The notes: generated from the sequence alone by a model not told the origin. DNA of 64,000 bases from Phytophthora quininea (GCA_011947345.1 JAAVTG010000323.1:1-64000); one strand, 5' to 3'. Numbered from the stretch's first letter, positions 45,211-57,070 are shown. Made by a program: numbers and translations.

Positions 45211-45516
45211 TGTAGTGTAGATTATCAGCCATGCCCAGCCAGCCGCAGTGGTGGCGACTGGATGGTCTCGTGCACATCAATTTGTAACGCGAGCCAGGAT
45301 GACACGGTATCGCAATACGTGATGACCTCCGAGTAGATAACGACATTTGTGTTGACACGACTGTCAACCACCCAACTCCGTGCTCGGGGCACGGAATCCC
45401 AAACGATAGACAAGCTCATTGTAGCTCACTTGTCGATTAGCATCTAATAGACTACCGGCCAATTTAGGGAGCTTCGCCGACTCCCCCATCGTGTCTTCAT
45501 ACCTGCAGACACTACA
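45211..45516 (+). repeat. Outer element 3' LTR
   Basis: 306 bp matching 27730-28035, preceded by the purine tract and followed by GGTAG (45517-45521) and the resumed ankyrin gene. Confidence 0.9.
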
Positions 45517-45521
45517 GGTAG

Positions 45522-46482
45522 TCAAGTGGGTTTTAGAGGAACTTGGACCCGAAAAGGTCGAGACGACCGACTTTCGGATCACCCTTGACAGAGCGGTATT
45601 GTGCAACCACATGAACGTGCTGGAATGGCTGCTGCTCCATTATCCGACGAAATGTCACGTATATGGCGCCGACAGGTATGCTGCTAATGACGGACGTTTG
45701 GATATCGCGCGTTTACTCCACTCGAATAATGTGGAGGGCTGTTCTAGGGCTGCAATCGATTGCGCGGCAGGTCAGGGCGACTTTGCCATTGTTAAATGTT
45801 TACAAAGATGCAAACACAACTCTGAACTCGGTAGATGTCCTAGCCGTGCTATCACTGCCGCTGCGAGCGATGGACATTTGGAGATGGTCAAATGGCTACA
45901 CGAAAACACCTCAGAAGAATGCACGACATCTGCAATGGACGAGGCCGCATTAAATGATTATGTCGATGTTGTTAAGTGGCTTCATCACAATCGCTCAGAG
46001 GATGCACGACGTTGGCGATGGATGCAGCAGCTGCCGGAGGAAGCCTAAATCTTGTTAAATGGTTCAGAACAAACAGACAGGAAGGCTGCACCTCGCGCGC
46101 CATGGACGCAGCAGCTGCGAGGGGACATGTGGAAGTTGTCGAATGGCTCCATTTTAATCGGACTGAAGGCTGCACGACGGAAGCCATGGATTATGCTGCT
46201 ACTAACGGACATTTGGATATGGTCCAGTGGCTCCACGCCAATCGATCGGAGGGCTCCACGACTGAAGCTATGGATGGCGCCGCTAAAAACGGGTAATTCG
46301 ATGTTGTCCAGTGGCTACATGCGAATCGAAAGGAAGGCTGCACTAGTCGTGCAATCGATGAGGCTGCTAAGAATGGCTTTGGCGATATAATTGAATGGAT
46401 TGACAGAAATCGACGCGAGGTGGGCACTGCAGCGGCAGTGGACGCTGACACCGGACCTCCAGCAAACCCTCCCTGTGTGTAG
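45522..46482 (+). pseudogene. Ankyrin-repeat gene, 3' part
   Basis: Continues the gene cut at 27729. About nine repeats of the oomycete type follow, each close to a 33-residue unit ending in a DxVxWLHxNRxEGC pattern: AAIDCAAGQGDFAIVKCL, AITAAASDGHLEMVKWLHEN, AMDAAAARGHVEVVEWLHFN, AMDYAATNGHLDMVQWLHAN, AIDEAAKNG. The frame changes near 46000 (a G run one short), and an in-frame TAA at about 46294 replaces what is normally Gln or His. Stop at 46480-46482. A protein-interaction scaffold by family; partner unknown. Confidence 0.75.
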
Positions 46483-46617
46483 CCTGGAGTGGCGGATGAT
46501 CTAGAGGTATCGGCGGGGACGGACATTTGAAGACGTTATGAGAGTCTATCTTAATTGACAAAAACATATGGGCATATTCGGGTTAAAATAGGGATTTTCA
46601 CTGGAACTCTGCAACGA

Positions 46618-47441
46618 ATGGAAGAGAGCTCATTCGGCCCTCAATGGGGCTTTATGGCGCCGTGGTGCTCAGCAGTCAAGGGACGCATTCACTACAAGTA
46701 TACATACCTCTCACCTTACGCGTCCAACCAGGGAGATGGTTTCCTCAAAATACAACTTCCGGACAGGCAGTTCGAGCGACGAAGAAAATTATATTTCATG
46801 TGAACAGCACGAACAGAATTATCTAGGTATCAAACGTTCAGAAAATTCAAGAAGCGATGGTGCTGTTGGCGGCGGTAGAAAAGATTGACAAGACGGCGTG
46901 GAGATTTTTACTCACCAAATACTGTAGAGTCAAGTGGATTAGTAAGGGAAAGACACCTTCAAAACGAGAACTTCCAACTCGCTACGTGATTTTTAGAGGG
47001 TCTAACTGCGAGACAAATGAGTATGGAGAGAGATATTACGATGACCTGGTGACGCTCTTTGGGACTCAGCAAATTGAGAAATCTAGCTCAGAATACCAGT
47101 CAACCCTAGTGATGATTGCCACATTAGATAGTACCTCAACGCTTGGTGGGAATTTAGAGATTCCGGTACAAATGAATGTTTCTGGATCGAGAGAATTTTG
47201 GAAGTTGTGCAAGCTAAAAGAAGATTGATCAGCAGTGGGAAGTCTACCAATTCAAGGGCAGCCAACTCCCTGGAGCTTTCGTGTGGGGACTTGAAAGTTG
47301 GGGAGAATACGCTCAAAGACCAGCCAAGCAAGAAACCTTACGACGCAAATTAACAACGGAGCTCCCAATAAGGCATTTCTGGGGCTCTACACGGGACTCC
47401 GAACTGGAACAGGCGGTTGTAAGTGCTGCCAGAACTATATA
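46618..47441 (+). pseudogene. PWC/LDQH family copy 4, 5' part
   Basis: Starts MEESSFGPQWGFMAPWC at 46618. It carries LLAAVEKIDKTAWRFLL, a LPTRYVIF block and a YDDLVTLFG block, in two frames. It is cut by a Tc1/mariner element at 47442 with TA at the junction. The rest is at 49009-50345. Confidence 0.6.
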
Positions 47442-47660
47442 CAGTGCTCGCCAGGCTTTATGAACATGATGGTTTTCGGCTTCAGCTCGGCCAATATCAG
47501 TCGTTTTCAGCCCATATTGTACTATCATAACTTGGTTTTTAAGGGCTTTCGAATGGCGCATGTTTCGTCGGCCAATGGCGAGTCAGTCAAAAGTTTTACC
47601 AGAATATTACATATGACGGTGCGACAAAAGTAATGAACACAGTTTTGTCGGGGTGGTAAG
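47442..47660 (+). repeat. Mariner left terminal inverted repeat
   Basis: About 219 bp complementary to 48789-49006, with a few mismatches by eye; TA flanks it on the left. Confidence 0.85.
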
Positions 47661-47761
47661 AATGCGTAAGTTTGGTTCCAACCATTCAGTTCGCGTTGTA
47701 ATTGCGTTTGAGCCAAGACCAAGGACTGGTGGATGCTGTGCCCACTTTCGAATCGAACGGG

Positions 47762-48771
47762 ATGGCAAGAGGCAAATTACTGACGGACCAAGAGCGCAAG
47801 TCGATCAAGTCGCTTTCTGCGTCGGATGTGCCGCTGAGAACCATCGCTGCGGGTCTCCACCGGTCTCTGGGGGCGTGCCACAAGGTCGTTAGCTCTCCTG
47901 CAAAGCAACGCGTCAGGCCTTGCCAAGGAAGCCCTCCGTCTGTGACCGAACGCGAGAAGAGAAGGATCTTGAGAGAGGTCTCCACGGAGAAGTTGTCGGC
48001 GGCAAAGGTGAAGAACAAGCTCCAGTTGGCCTGCAGTGTGCGCATGATCCAGCGCGTGCTCAAGGACGTCGACTGGCTTACCTACAAGGAGATCAAGGCC
48101 GGTCCCATGCTCATGAAACGGCATCACGACGCACGTGTGAAGTGGGTTGCCGACATGACGCTCATGGACGACCTCGAGTGGTGCTATATTGTCTTCAGCG
48201 ACGAGAAGATGTGGAACCTCGATGGTCCAGATGGCATGCGATTCCAGTGGGTGGATTCTAGACGCCCTGAGCACGTCAACATGCGTCGCCACACAGGTGG
48301 TGAATCGGTGATGGTGTGGGGAGGCTTCGCTGGAGGAAAGAAGACGGAATCGAAGATTCTAACTGGCAAGCAGGACTCGACCAAGTATATCTCGACGCTA
48401 GCGACGCGTTTGCAACCGTTCATCGATACGGAGACGCAAATTTTTCAGCAGGACAACGCCTCATGCCACAGATCGAAGGTAACAATGGAGTGGCTTCAAG
48501 ACCAAGAAATTCGTCTTCTCAATTGGCCAGCGCTGTCACCAGACCTCAATCCGATCGGAAACGTCTGGGAATTAATGAAGCAGCATGTGTACGCAGAGGA
48601 CGCCAGTACAACTCGGTTGAGGACCTCAAGAAGGCGATTCTGAGAGCGCGGGATATTATCCCGACTACAACTTTGGAAGCACTGGTACTTTCGATGCAAA
48701 AGCGCTGTTTCAAGGTGCTGACAAACGGGGAGCATATATTTCGTATTAGCAACGACGTTGGAGAGCTTTAG
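47762..48771 (+). CDS. Tc1/mariner transposase (catalytic third acid lost)
   Basis: Starts MARGKLLTDQERKSI at 47762. An N-terminal helix-turn-helix pair (LRTIAAGLHRSLGACHKVV) binds the ends. The catalytic core has FSDEKMWNLDGPDG, QQDNASCHRS and SPDLNPIGNVWELMK. The third catalytic residue, normally Glu in P-I-E-N-V-W and 34 residues after the second Asp, reads Gly (GGA for GAA), so this copy should be inactive. The frame also changes by one base near 48600; the C-terminus continues to a stop at 48769-48771. Confidence 0.85.
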
Positions 48772-48788
48772 CCTAATTGAATTCCAAT

Positions 48789-49006
48789 CTTACCACCCCG
48801 ACAAAACTGTGTTCATTACTTTTGTCGCACCGTTATATGTAATATTCTGGTGAAACTTTTGACTGACTCGCCATTGGCCGACGAAACATGCGCTAATCGA
48901 AAGCCCTTAAAAACACATTATGATAGTACAATCTGGGCTAAAAACGGCTGAAATTGGCCGAGCTGAAGCCGAAAATCATCATGTTTACAAGGCCTGGCGA
49001 GCACTG
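48789..49006 (-). repeat. Mariner right terminal inverted repeat
   Basis: 218 bp, the inverse of the left end, followed by TA at 49007-49008. Confidence 0.85.
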
Positions 49007-49008
49007 TA

Positions 49009-50345
49009 TGGATCGTCGAGATGAAGCTTATGGTTGACGCATTTTATTTTACCAGCGCTACGAACACACTTCTAGACTGACATGTGCGTGTATAATGGAG
49101 TGTGTGTTTGGGAACGCTAATCGTCCTACAAGCAACGATATCCTGGAGCCACAAAGAGTTTATTTGGAATGCGACGATGTCATGCAGAAACAGGTCTTCG
49201 AGGTGCTGTGTTCAACGATGGTACTAAACCAGAGGGTCGAGTTGATCTCAATTCATCTCTCACCCAGTTTGACTGACCAAGAAAGCGTGCGCTCTATCTG
49301 GAAATGGATAGCATACACCTTCTTCTCGAAAAGAGCTTGGGCTTTTTCTATTGTAGAATCCCTGGTGTTAATGGAAATTGGCAGCTTAGATGACGCAGAA
49401 GCTTTTGCTGCTGTAGTGACGTCTGAACACCCTGAGGAAGATTGTTCGGAAGCCGCTGCGGTCGAGTTGATGACAGAAACGCAACTTTGAAAAAGAACGC
49501 GCCGATCAAATGCCAACTTGATCAACAGGAGCAGCCACTGAAGGGCTCTCGCGCGATGAAGCTGCCGTTTTGTTATCCAGTCGGTACGAACGTTCAGCGA
49601 TGATGGCAATAGCCATTGGGTAAATGTGATGATCCCTGGACAGGGAAGGTGCTTAGTTCAGCGCCGTGACTTGAGATTTGAGCAAGAAGGCCCGGCAGAC
49701 GGTTCGTTGGTTGGTTTAGCATCTCTTACGCTTCGGTTCTCGTGTTTAGCGTCATCTCTTGAAGGTCTACTCCACATGTTACGAACTGTTGGTGGTGATT
49801 TAAAGGTTTTGAAGATTTCTGGTCTCCAGACCCAAGTGGACGACAATGCAATTAAACGGTGGTGCCCCAAGTTGGAAGAGCTCTCTCTTTGCTTGTAACT
49901 ACTTAGCAACTTCAACTTCAACTACAGCGAAAGCGAGCCGTAGTTTCCCATCGCCAGCTCCTTCACAAAGAACTGCAGCGACAAGAACATCCTGCTAGGT
50001 ATATAGCTGTAGTTCATCCATTCCTTACCAAGTGCCTTCGCCGATTACGAGTCGTCATGGACACTGCTGAAGCCACGGCTGCCTTTGTTGACTCTCCATA
50101 TATGAAACTAGCAGACACATTGGAGGTGAATACCTCACTGGAATATCTGGATGTGTTCCTGCGTTTCGAATGTACAGAAGCAAAGCTGGCGTTTCTGAGT
50201 GTGGTTACCGGGGATGTGCAGAGAGCCGAAAACGCCTGTGCCGTGTGTCCTGGGCAACTTCTACCGCACTTGATCAAGATGTAACTGCGCATATTTTCTT
50301 GTTCGCGTCCCCTCCAACACTTCGGCAGGTTTATTGCCGTGTATC
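49009..50345 (+). pseudogene. PWC/LDQH family copy 4, 3' part
   Basis: Resumes after the mariner element. Blocks seen: SIWKWIAYTFFSKRAW near 49300, DAEAFAAVVTSEHPEED near 49395, WVNVMIPGQGRCLVQRRDLRF near 49625, LRR-like LASLTLRFS and CPKLEELSL near 49735 and 49875, CLRRLRVVMD near 50035, SLEYLDVFL near 50135, and the tail LDQDVTAHIFLFASPPTLRQVYC near 50270-50335. Several frames are used and the LRR region after 49900 is poorly preserved. Confidence 0.55.
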
Positions 50346-50591
50346 CCGTCACTATTGTGCTTCTCGAGTAGACGATTTAAACCTTCTGCGAGGTGCGAAC
50401 CGCCGGCCACGCTGTTTATATGACGCAAAGGATTTGACGATAACGTTTCCCTAGCATACTTTTCGGCAGTCATGAAGATCTGTTTGCTTGGAATACTTTG
50501 TGAAGTGGGTCATTTGATATTGAGGAGAACTAAACACAACGTGTAAGAATTTTTGTGGTGCTCAGTGCCCGACAGTTTGACGAGCCTTACT

Positions 50592-52477
50592 TTAGACGCT
50601 GCTTCTTGTTGCAACTTTTGTTGGGCGATCGTTTCGAAAGCAACAGCTGCGGAAACTCACACGTTGAACCTTCGTCTCAATCCATTGAACCAGTTCGTCT
50701 GGGGCGTTCCCAAGAGCCTCACAGATCGCAACACGAGAGGCCGTGGCTTGAAACTCCGTGTGGTCAAACATCGAGAGGAGAAGTGCTTTCGCTCTTTCGA
50801 AGTCACCATGTAGAACTTCAGCAGCGAGCAAAACGCGATCACATTCTGGAGGCCACCATGTGACTTCGAAGTCTCCTCCTGCTCGATTGATAATTTTTCT
50901 GGCCGTGTCAATGTCGAGCTGAGGACCATGTTCAATGAGCCACCTTATGGTTGCTCGCCTGGGACTGTTCGCAGCAACCGCTATGATAAATAGCTCGCTT
51001 CTAGTCGAGAAAAACTTCCGGACAACGCCAACTAGGCCTCGCTTCAACAGGATCCCAACCACGTCAAAGCATTTGCTCTGCCCATGACTGTTCAGCCATT
51101 CCATACCTTCGAGAAGAACCAATTTTCTTGAGTCGAGGTTTTACTCAGCACCTTCGACACACATTCTACGATTGCTTCTGTGTGGCTTATTGTGGGGACC
51201 AAGTCTCGTTTTTCAAACAGCACTTTAAGCACTGACAAAAAGTGTCCGTGGCCTGCTGCATCCCGCAGCTCCTGTCCAAAAGCTTGATTAAGTCCATTGT
51301 CGCGAAGTTAACAAACCACTGCAACGTGGCCTTCGCATATCGCCTTTGCCATGCCATCATTAGTGCACCCCTCAGTTCGATGCTTGGGCAGCCATTGTAC
51401 CACGTCAAGATACCCATAGTAAGCTGCCCAATCCATGGCCTTTGTCGTGCAGCCTTCGGTTTGGTTTTCATGAAGCCATTGAACAATATCAAGGTGACCT
51501 CTCAATGCTGCCCAGTCCATTGCCTCGGTCGTACAACCTTCCGAGCGGTTTTGATGCAACCATTTCACCATTTCGAGATGCCCAGATTGAGCGGCTGAAT
51601 CCATTGCCGCTTTGGTAAAGTTTCCGCTGGAAATCTGGTGGTATGACTTGCCAATTTCAAGTTTCCGCTTGCGGCAACTCGTTCTGTCCAAAAACATACT
51701 GTCAGTGCCGCACCCTGTAACGCTGTGGCTAAGCAACCACTGGAAAAATTTTATATGTCCTCCGCTTGCAGCGTAATCGCGAGCCCACACCAAGCATTCG
51801 CGACATCCCATCTCGTACAACCATTTGACGATTTCAAGATGACCGTGCCCTGCTGCGAGCTCCAATGCCTCGCTTGACTTCGATCCAGGTAGGTTACGAT
51901 GCAGCCACTGCACAATATTCAAGTGACCGTATTCAGCTGCACAACGAATGGCTTGGACAGAGCATGCTTCCAGGATATCAGTATTCAATCATTGTACAAT
52001 TTCCAAGGAGCCAACGCGAGCACCTTGATCCATCGTGACGGCGTTGAATTCACCAGCATTGGTACTGTGCACATACTTTAGAAAATCAAAGTGACCACAT
52101 CCTGCTGCTTTTATGGATGCGCCCTTCAGATCTGACGTCCACGGCCTTCTCCTTTCAGGGCGTTCCGAGAGCATCCACTTTAGCACATGAACGTGACCGC
52201 CACGAGCGCATTCATTTGTTGCCTTCATCCAATCAGGTGCAGTAAACGCCAGGAGAAACTCGAGCATGTCCTCGGAAGCCCCGACTCTACAGGCACGGTT
52301 AAACACTCTTTGGCCCAGACAATGATCCAAAAACCTGTCGACGAGATAGACAACGTTTGGCACAAATGTATTTCCAGGGAGGCACTCGCGGCAAACAAAC
52401 CCAGTCGTGGTGCGTGTTGGCCATCTGCATTCCTTCATTTCTCTGTGGGCTCCACCGCTTCGGAAACGAAATGCCAT
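50592..52477 (-). CDS. Ankyrin-repeat protein (two breaks)
   Basis: Starts MAFRFRSGGAHREM at 52477. The first part resembles the N-terminus of other oomycete ankyrin genes (VVYLVDRFLDHCLG). Ankyrin units follow: AIRCAAEYGHLNIVQWLHRN, ALELAAGHGHLEIVKWLYEM, AMDSAAQSGHLEMVKWLHQN, AMDWAALRGHLDIVQWLHEN, AMDWAAYYGYLDVVQWLPKH. One in-frame TGA at 51989-51991 stands where Trp is expected in IVQW. The frame shifts at about 51310, and the C-terminal part is open to 50592. Paralogous to the gene split by the nest. Function by family: protein binding. Confidence 0.7.
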
Positions 52478-52933
52478 CCTCGCTTGTTTCTCTTTCGACG
52501 AATAATAACGCTGGTAGTCTCACACATCAATCGTTTGAAAGGCGCGTTCCAGAAAAATAAAATGACTCGCTGGTGCTTCTCCTCCGAGCAGGCAGAAACT
52601 AAGTATTCCGCGACGGTAACTTGCAGCAAATACAATCGGGAACTTCACATTGACACCAACTGCCGAAGATCTTCACAAACTAAGCGTAAACAAAATCACA
52701 TCTCACCGCCAACAAACAAATTGTAATTGCAGCAACAGCTCATTCACAATAAATTTCAGAGCTTCTCCGGGCACAGCACGGCCTTGTCATCAACAAGCCA
52801 CTGTACCATCATCTCGGTACCCAATGTTGAAGTTGCTGTACTTGACTTCAGTATACCCAACTGCAGCTTTTGCCACTCAAAAGCTGGATCCACCATTTCC
52901 GAAAAACCCTTCAACTTGCCAAGGAGGAAATCT

Positions 52934-55806
52934 ATGGCAGACTCGGAGATGGAGCAACGCTGGGCCTTCCTGTCCCCATGGTGCGACGTCCTCACAGGAC
53001 GCACAGCGCTCTACTACCCTGGCTACGACGGCCGCGACGAGGAGATCTGGTTCATGAAGAAGCGCCGGCTGCAAGTGGTTCTCCACCGAAACGTCTCCAG
53101 GTCATATCTTACCATCGGCAATAAGACCGTCAGCGAAGCCGACACTTTTCCCAACTGGAGCAACCAAAAGAAGAAACTTTCCTTGCCACTCTCCAGAAAA
53201 CCAGAGAAGCGCTGGCCTTGTTAGCTGCTGTAGAACACATCGACCACTCTGCCTGGAGATACCTACTAGGCCAATGCTGTCCTGACGATAAGCGTCAGGA
53301 AGGAGAGGAGGAGTTTGAAGAGAAAATTCCCGTTCGGTTCCTTTTGGTGATTGATTTAGAGAAGAAGAGAGGGCCCAAGTACGAAGGGGTGTTTGACCAC
53401 GATCTGGTTCACTTCTGCAGTCCCATGGAGAACGCCAGTGCTGAATATGTTGAAGCCCTGCGCAAAATCGCGAGTTTCGACGCCACTGTAAAGCCACATC
53501 AACCTGGGGTGACAATTGACGTCCCTGTACGCGTTTTCTTCAAGTATTTTTATGACGCGGAGGACAAATTCGAGTGCATTCGAACCGCTGAGCAGATAAT
53601 CAAGGACTTCCCGACGCAAGATGCCGCTCCTGGATCCATGCAATCCCGGTTTGTGCTGGAACCGATGGAGGTGGACTCGAACGGGTTCGGACTGCGCCTT
53701 GAATTGGCTGAAGAAGTGGAGTCGATGGTGCTTAGTAACGTGTGGTTTTTAAAGCTCGCGCTGTGGCTAGATATGGGCTTGGGGCCTGTTGGCTTTCCGA
53801 TAGGGGGTGTCAGATTCCGCGAGAACGAGCATCTTGCGAGGAAGGTGTTTGGACAACTCATTGCTCGTCTTTTCGACAGTACTCGCCGCAGCTTGGAGCT
53901 TGCGAACACACGGTATTATTTTGGCGAGCTCTCTCCGAATCAAGAGCAGAGTCCGCTCCAGATGGGTACTGTGCATTTGGAATGCGCTGGAGTCGTCGAT
54001 TGGAGCTTCATAGCATTGTGTTCTGCGTTGGCAGTTAACCAATCGACGAAGCAGGTTTCGACGATGCTGGAAATGGGGTGGTCGCAGGAAGTTCACAGTC
54101 GAAAGTGGTGGAAGTGGTTGGCGTACGCACTTTTCTCTAAGTGGGCGCGTGCACACTCAGCTCTCGAGTCCGCTGCTCTTGTTTTTCTAGAAAGTATGAC
54201 CGACGCAGACATTGACGATTTCATTGCTATCGCTTCGTCAGATTACCCGGAAGAGGAGTTGTTTGGAACTCAACGAGGTCAGGTCGATGAAAGAGACGCG
54301 ACATTAGTTGCAGGATCAGAGATACTCTGTCCGATGGCACTAAACAACAGAGGACAACCCAGAAGAGGCACCCAACTCATCACTGCAGGGTTTGACCCCA
54401 TGGTCCGGACGTTTAGTGACGACGGGCAGAGTGAGTGGGTAAACGTAGTAATCCCCGGATATGGTGGATGCAATGTACAACGAGCGAATTTACTCTTCAA
54501 TGAGCCAGCTACGCCATGTCCAATCGTGAATGGATTGACAGAGCTTCAGATCCGCTTCAACGGCTATAGTGCGACGTTTGAAGGGCTTCCTCGCTTTCTG
54601 GGAGCTATTGGCCAGGGACTACGATCTCTTACTATTCCCAATGGCGGTGGTGACATCGTCCTGGATACAAACATGATTCTGTCGTGGTGCCCCAAGCTGG
54701 AAGAGTTTGAGTTCCGCGATGATTTGATCCATGCAAGACTCGATTTCAGCGACTACCACGCGGAACATCAACCTCTCCCTAAGTTCTCCCCGAACTGGGA
54801 GCGTGGTGTTGAAGTGATGGCCGACGACTTAAAGGATGCTACCTCGCCCTTAAGCAAGTGCCTGCGACGTCTTCGTGTTGATGTAACGACGCACCAGCGT
54901 CACGGCTCTAGTAACCGCGACGCCGGCCTTTGGCCTTTAGCCAATAGGTGTCTGTGCTTTCCAAGAGAGCAATCCGATTGCTCTCACAGGTTGCAGTCCT
55001 TCTTCAACTGCAACGATCATCATTCTTTTTACTTACCTTCACTATGCTATCTCCGCTACGATCTCGAACCATTCTGGTTCGTGCACCTGTTGAAGATTCC
55101 GCTCCAAGACAATAGCGAATCTCTTATACTTAGCTTCATATTAGAGTAAGAGGACTAGACTAGCTATCGTATGTGAACCAGGATTCTCGGACTTCTAACC
55201 ACCATTTCAATCACACTTTCCATTTTACCTTCAACGGCTCAAGCGTCTCAAGCCTCGCTCCGGTTCTCTGCTAGAACCATCGCCTTCGGTCCTCTCCGTC
55301 TACACCTCCACGACTCCTCGGGCTCCCGCTGTGGATCTTCGCCCAAGTCGCTACTCTTCCTCTGCAGTGCTGTCCAGCATTTCAGTTGATCTGTCCTTCT
55401 TACAACATGGACAGAGGGGGCTCGTCCCGCATCGAGGAAATCCTGCACGTACTTTTGAAGGTACTGCAGGCAAATCAAAGTTTGGAGTATTTGGACGTCA
55501 TCGTACCAACAGAATCGCTGTCACATCTGTCTGAATTCAGAGCGTACCATCTCCAACCGATTAATCGCGCCGGTGACCACCTTGCGCCTGACAGTAAGGC
55601 TGCATTTTTAAGCGCCATGCCGTCGATGAGAACGGTGAAACCCAGGGGAAGGAGAGGAAGCGATTGGGAACGTCGGTCGGCAGAGAACTGGATCAGTCGG
55701 TTCTTTCCAACACATTCTCGTTTGCCAGGGCCTGCGTGCTCCGTCGAGTCTACTTTCGCGTGGAGAGCAGAAATGACGAAGGCTTGCGAGAGGAAACGCC
55801 AATTTA
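52934..55806 (+). CDS. PWC/LDQH family copy 5 (best preserved)
   Basis: Starts MADSEMEQRWAFLSPWC at 52934. It gives the fullest view of the family: N-terminal PWC block, DGRDEEIW, AAVEHIDHSAWRYLL, an EGEEEFEEKIPVRFLLVIDLE block, DHDLVHFC, IDVPVRVFF, RFVLEP, GELSP, MGTVHLEC, SRKWWKWLAYALFSKWAR, YPEEELFG, VIPGYGGC, LRR-like units (LTELQIRF, LRSLTIP, CPKLEEFEF, ARLDFSDYH), SLEYLDVIVP, and the tail ELDQSVLSNTFSFARACVLRRVY. One base is lost near 53180 in an A run and the phase changes near 55640. A ~0.48-kb insertion (about 54915-55395) separates the LRR part from the tail. Role unknown. Repeats and tail suggest a protein-binding adaptor, but no catalytic motif is seen. Confidence 0.65.
54915..55395. 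mobile_element. ~0.48-kb insertion in PWC/LDQH copy 5, identity unknown
   Basis: Sequence here has no counterpart in the other family copies, while the flanks align (LRRLRVD before, RIEEILHVLLKVL after). It holds a 10-bp inverted repeat around one base, GAGAGCAATC-C-GATTGCTCTC, at 54965-54985, and pyrimidine-rich stretches. I could not find a target duplication or TG...CA ends. It may be a solo LTR, a SINE or a MITE. Confidence 0.4.
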
Positions 55807-56102
55807 GGCCGTGTCGTGTGAGTGTTTTAGGTATGGAAAACTTTGTTTTTCGGGGTTGCTTGGTGGCAATTCCTGCACTTGACATTTTTATATTTCAACG
55901 TCGATTAAACCTGAATGATTTCTACATCACCAAAGGCTTTTCGTGCGGAGTTGATCAGAACGGCAACAGGTAACGGAGTAAGCGGAAGCTGCGAAACAGT
56001 AAGCCCCGTATTCTTAGGGCTCATTCCAGATGTAAATGAACAAGGAGGACGGATCACATTGCGCATCGTGTACTGGGGATTAAGTGGCTAGCTAAAGAAC
56101 CA

Positions 56103-56147
56103 GTTTGGCAGGGCGTCAACTTGGCAACAGCAACAGGTCGAGGGATT
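56103..56147 (+). repeat. 45-bp block shared upstream of both M96-like genes
   Basis: The segment around CAGGGCGTCAACTTGGCAAC recurs with few changes at 57724-57768. It lies upstream of the basic region of M96-like A. It is either a conserved promoter part or a dispersed repeat. Confidence 0.5.
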
Positions 56148-57070
56148 ACAAACGCAACTTCGCTTGGCTCCTCTTTGGATACTCCCGATAGTACACGGGA
56201 CAGCAGTAGCGGTAGCGACGGCGACAATTCGAACATTATCGCTACCTTAAAACAACGAGAGGCTGACTTAGCGTCGGAAATACCGCCAACGCGACAAGAA
56301 TGAACGAAACCTTCTCCGTTGCCAAGCGACGGAGTTGTCTCTACAATTGAACCAGGTCAAGCCGGAGTTGGGCGAACCGAAAGCAAGATGCGAGGCGGCT
56401 GGAACAGCACCGTATTTTTGTGAAAGACTAACGCAATCCAGCAACGAGCTCTTCGGGAGCAGGTCGAAGGAGAGCAAAGACGTCTTATTTCGTTGGTCAA
56501 CGTCCAAGCCACGTACACCCAGACACAGCAAGCACCACATGAAATCTACAGTAACTGCACTGCAGGGGATTGGGACGAACTATGAGCATCTTGACGAATT
56601 TATCGCTGGATCGGAGACGGTTTTGGCGCAACGAGGAATCGAGAAATCGACCCAAGGGAAGACCTTCAGACGACAACGAAATTGGTACTACCCGCGGGAT
56701 TCAAGCAAGTGAATGACACATTATGGAAGGTTGGCGAGCTCGTAGCGTCTACCAAGGTCTTGCCGAGTCAGTACGAGGGCACGGAGGACCCTAGTAGTAC
56801 CATGATCTTTGAGTTTCGAAAACAATCCTGTCTGTCAGCGTTTTTTTTACGCTGGTTTATTGAAGATCGAAGGATATTTCTGCTGTGGAAGTGCATTTCG
56901 AGTGGTGAGGAGGTGGAAGCTGGCTGGCGCAGATTGAATCCTTCGCGAAGGTCCCTGGAACGGTGCTCGGTATGTGTCAACACTGGAAGCCTATGCACTT
57001 TCTTCGACTGGAGTCCATGAACAGTGAGGTCCACGAAGCAATCCAATCATTTACCGATCGTATTGAATGA
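56121..57070 (+). pseudogene. M96 mating-specific-like / bZIP-START-like gene A
   Basis: Decayed or frame-broken member of an oomycete family with a bZIP-like basic region followed by a coiled coil and a START-like C-terminal half. The basic region RRKYRQRDKNERNLLRC lies near 56270, followed by TELSLQLNQVKPEL. The C-terminal blocks LPAGFKQVNDTLWKVGELV, STMIFEFRKQSC and FLRWFIEDRRIFLLWKC match M96-like B. Several one-base breaks. Probably nuclear, DNA- or lipid-binding by family; the exact role is not known. Confidence 0.5.

Larger units (their letters stand above)
27730..45516 (+). mobile_element. Outer Ty3/gypsy LTR retrotransposon (17.8 kb with nested insertions)
   Basis: The 306-bp LTRs lie at 27730-28035 and 45211-45516. 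They start TGTAGTGTAG and end GACACTACA, and are flanked by the 5-bp duplication GGTAG. The LTRs differ by two substitutions and two C-run lengths. A purine-rich tract (TTGGGGGCAG) precedes the 3' LTR. The gag starts at 28066 and is interrupted by the inner Ty3/gypsy element (28586-35180), then resumes at 35181. A second YR retrotransposon lies between about 35410 and 40990. Pol runs from about 41002 to 44898. Without its two guests the element would be near 5.6 kb. It interrupts the ankyrin gene. Confidence 0.9.
47442..49006 (+). mobile_element. Tc1/mariner DNA transposon, 1565 bp with ~219-bp inverted repeats
   Basis: Inverted repeats at 47442-47660 and 48789-49006 start CAGTGCTCGCCAGGC and are flanked by the TA duplication (47440-47441 and 49007-49008). 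They are far longer than the 20-30 bp of most Tc1/mariner ends and look like those of long-repeat families. The transposase gene is at 47762-48771. It interrupts PWC/LDQH copy 4. Confidence 0.9.

Noticed and set aside
54915..55395. Solo LTR
   Set aside because: No TG...CA ends with matching flanking duplication could be placed.
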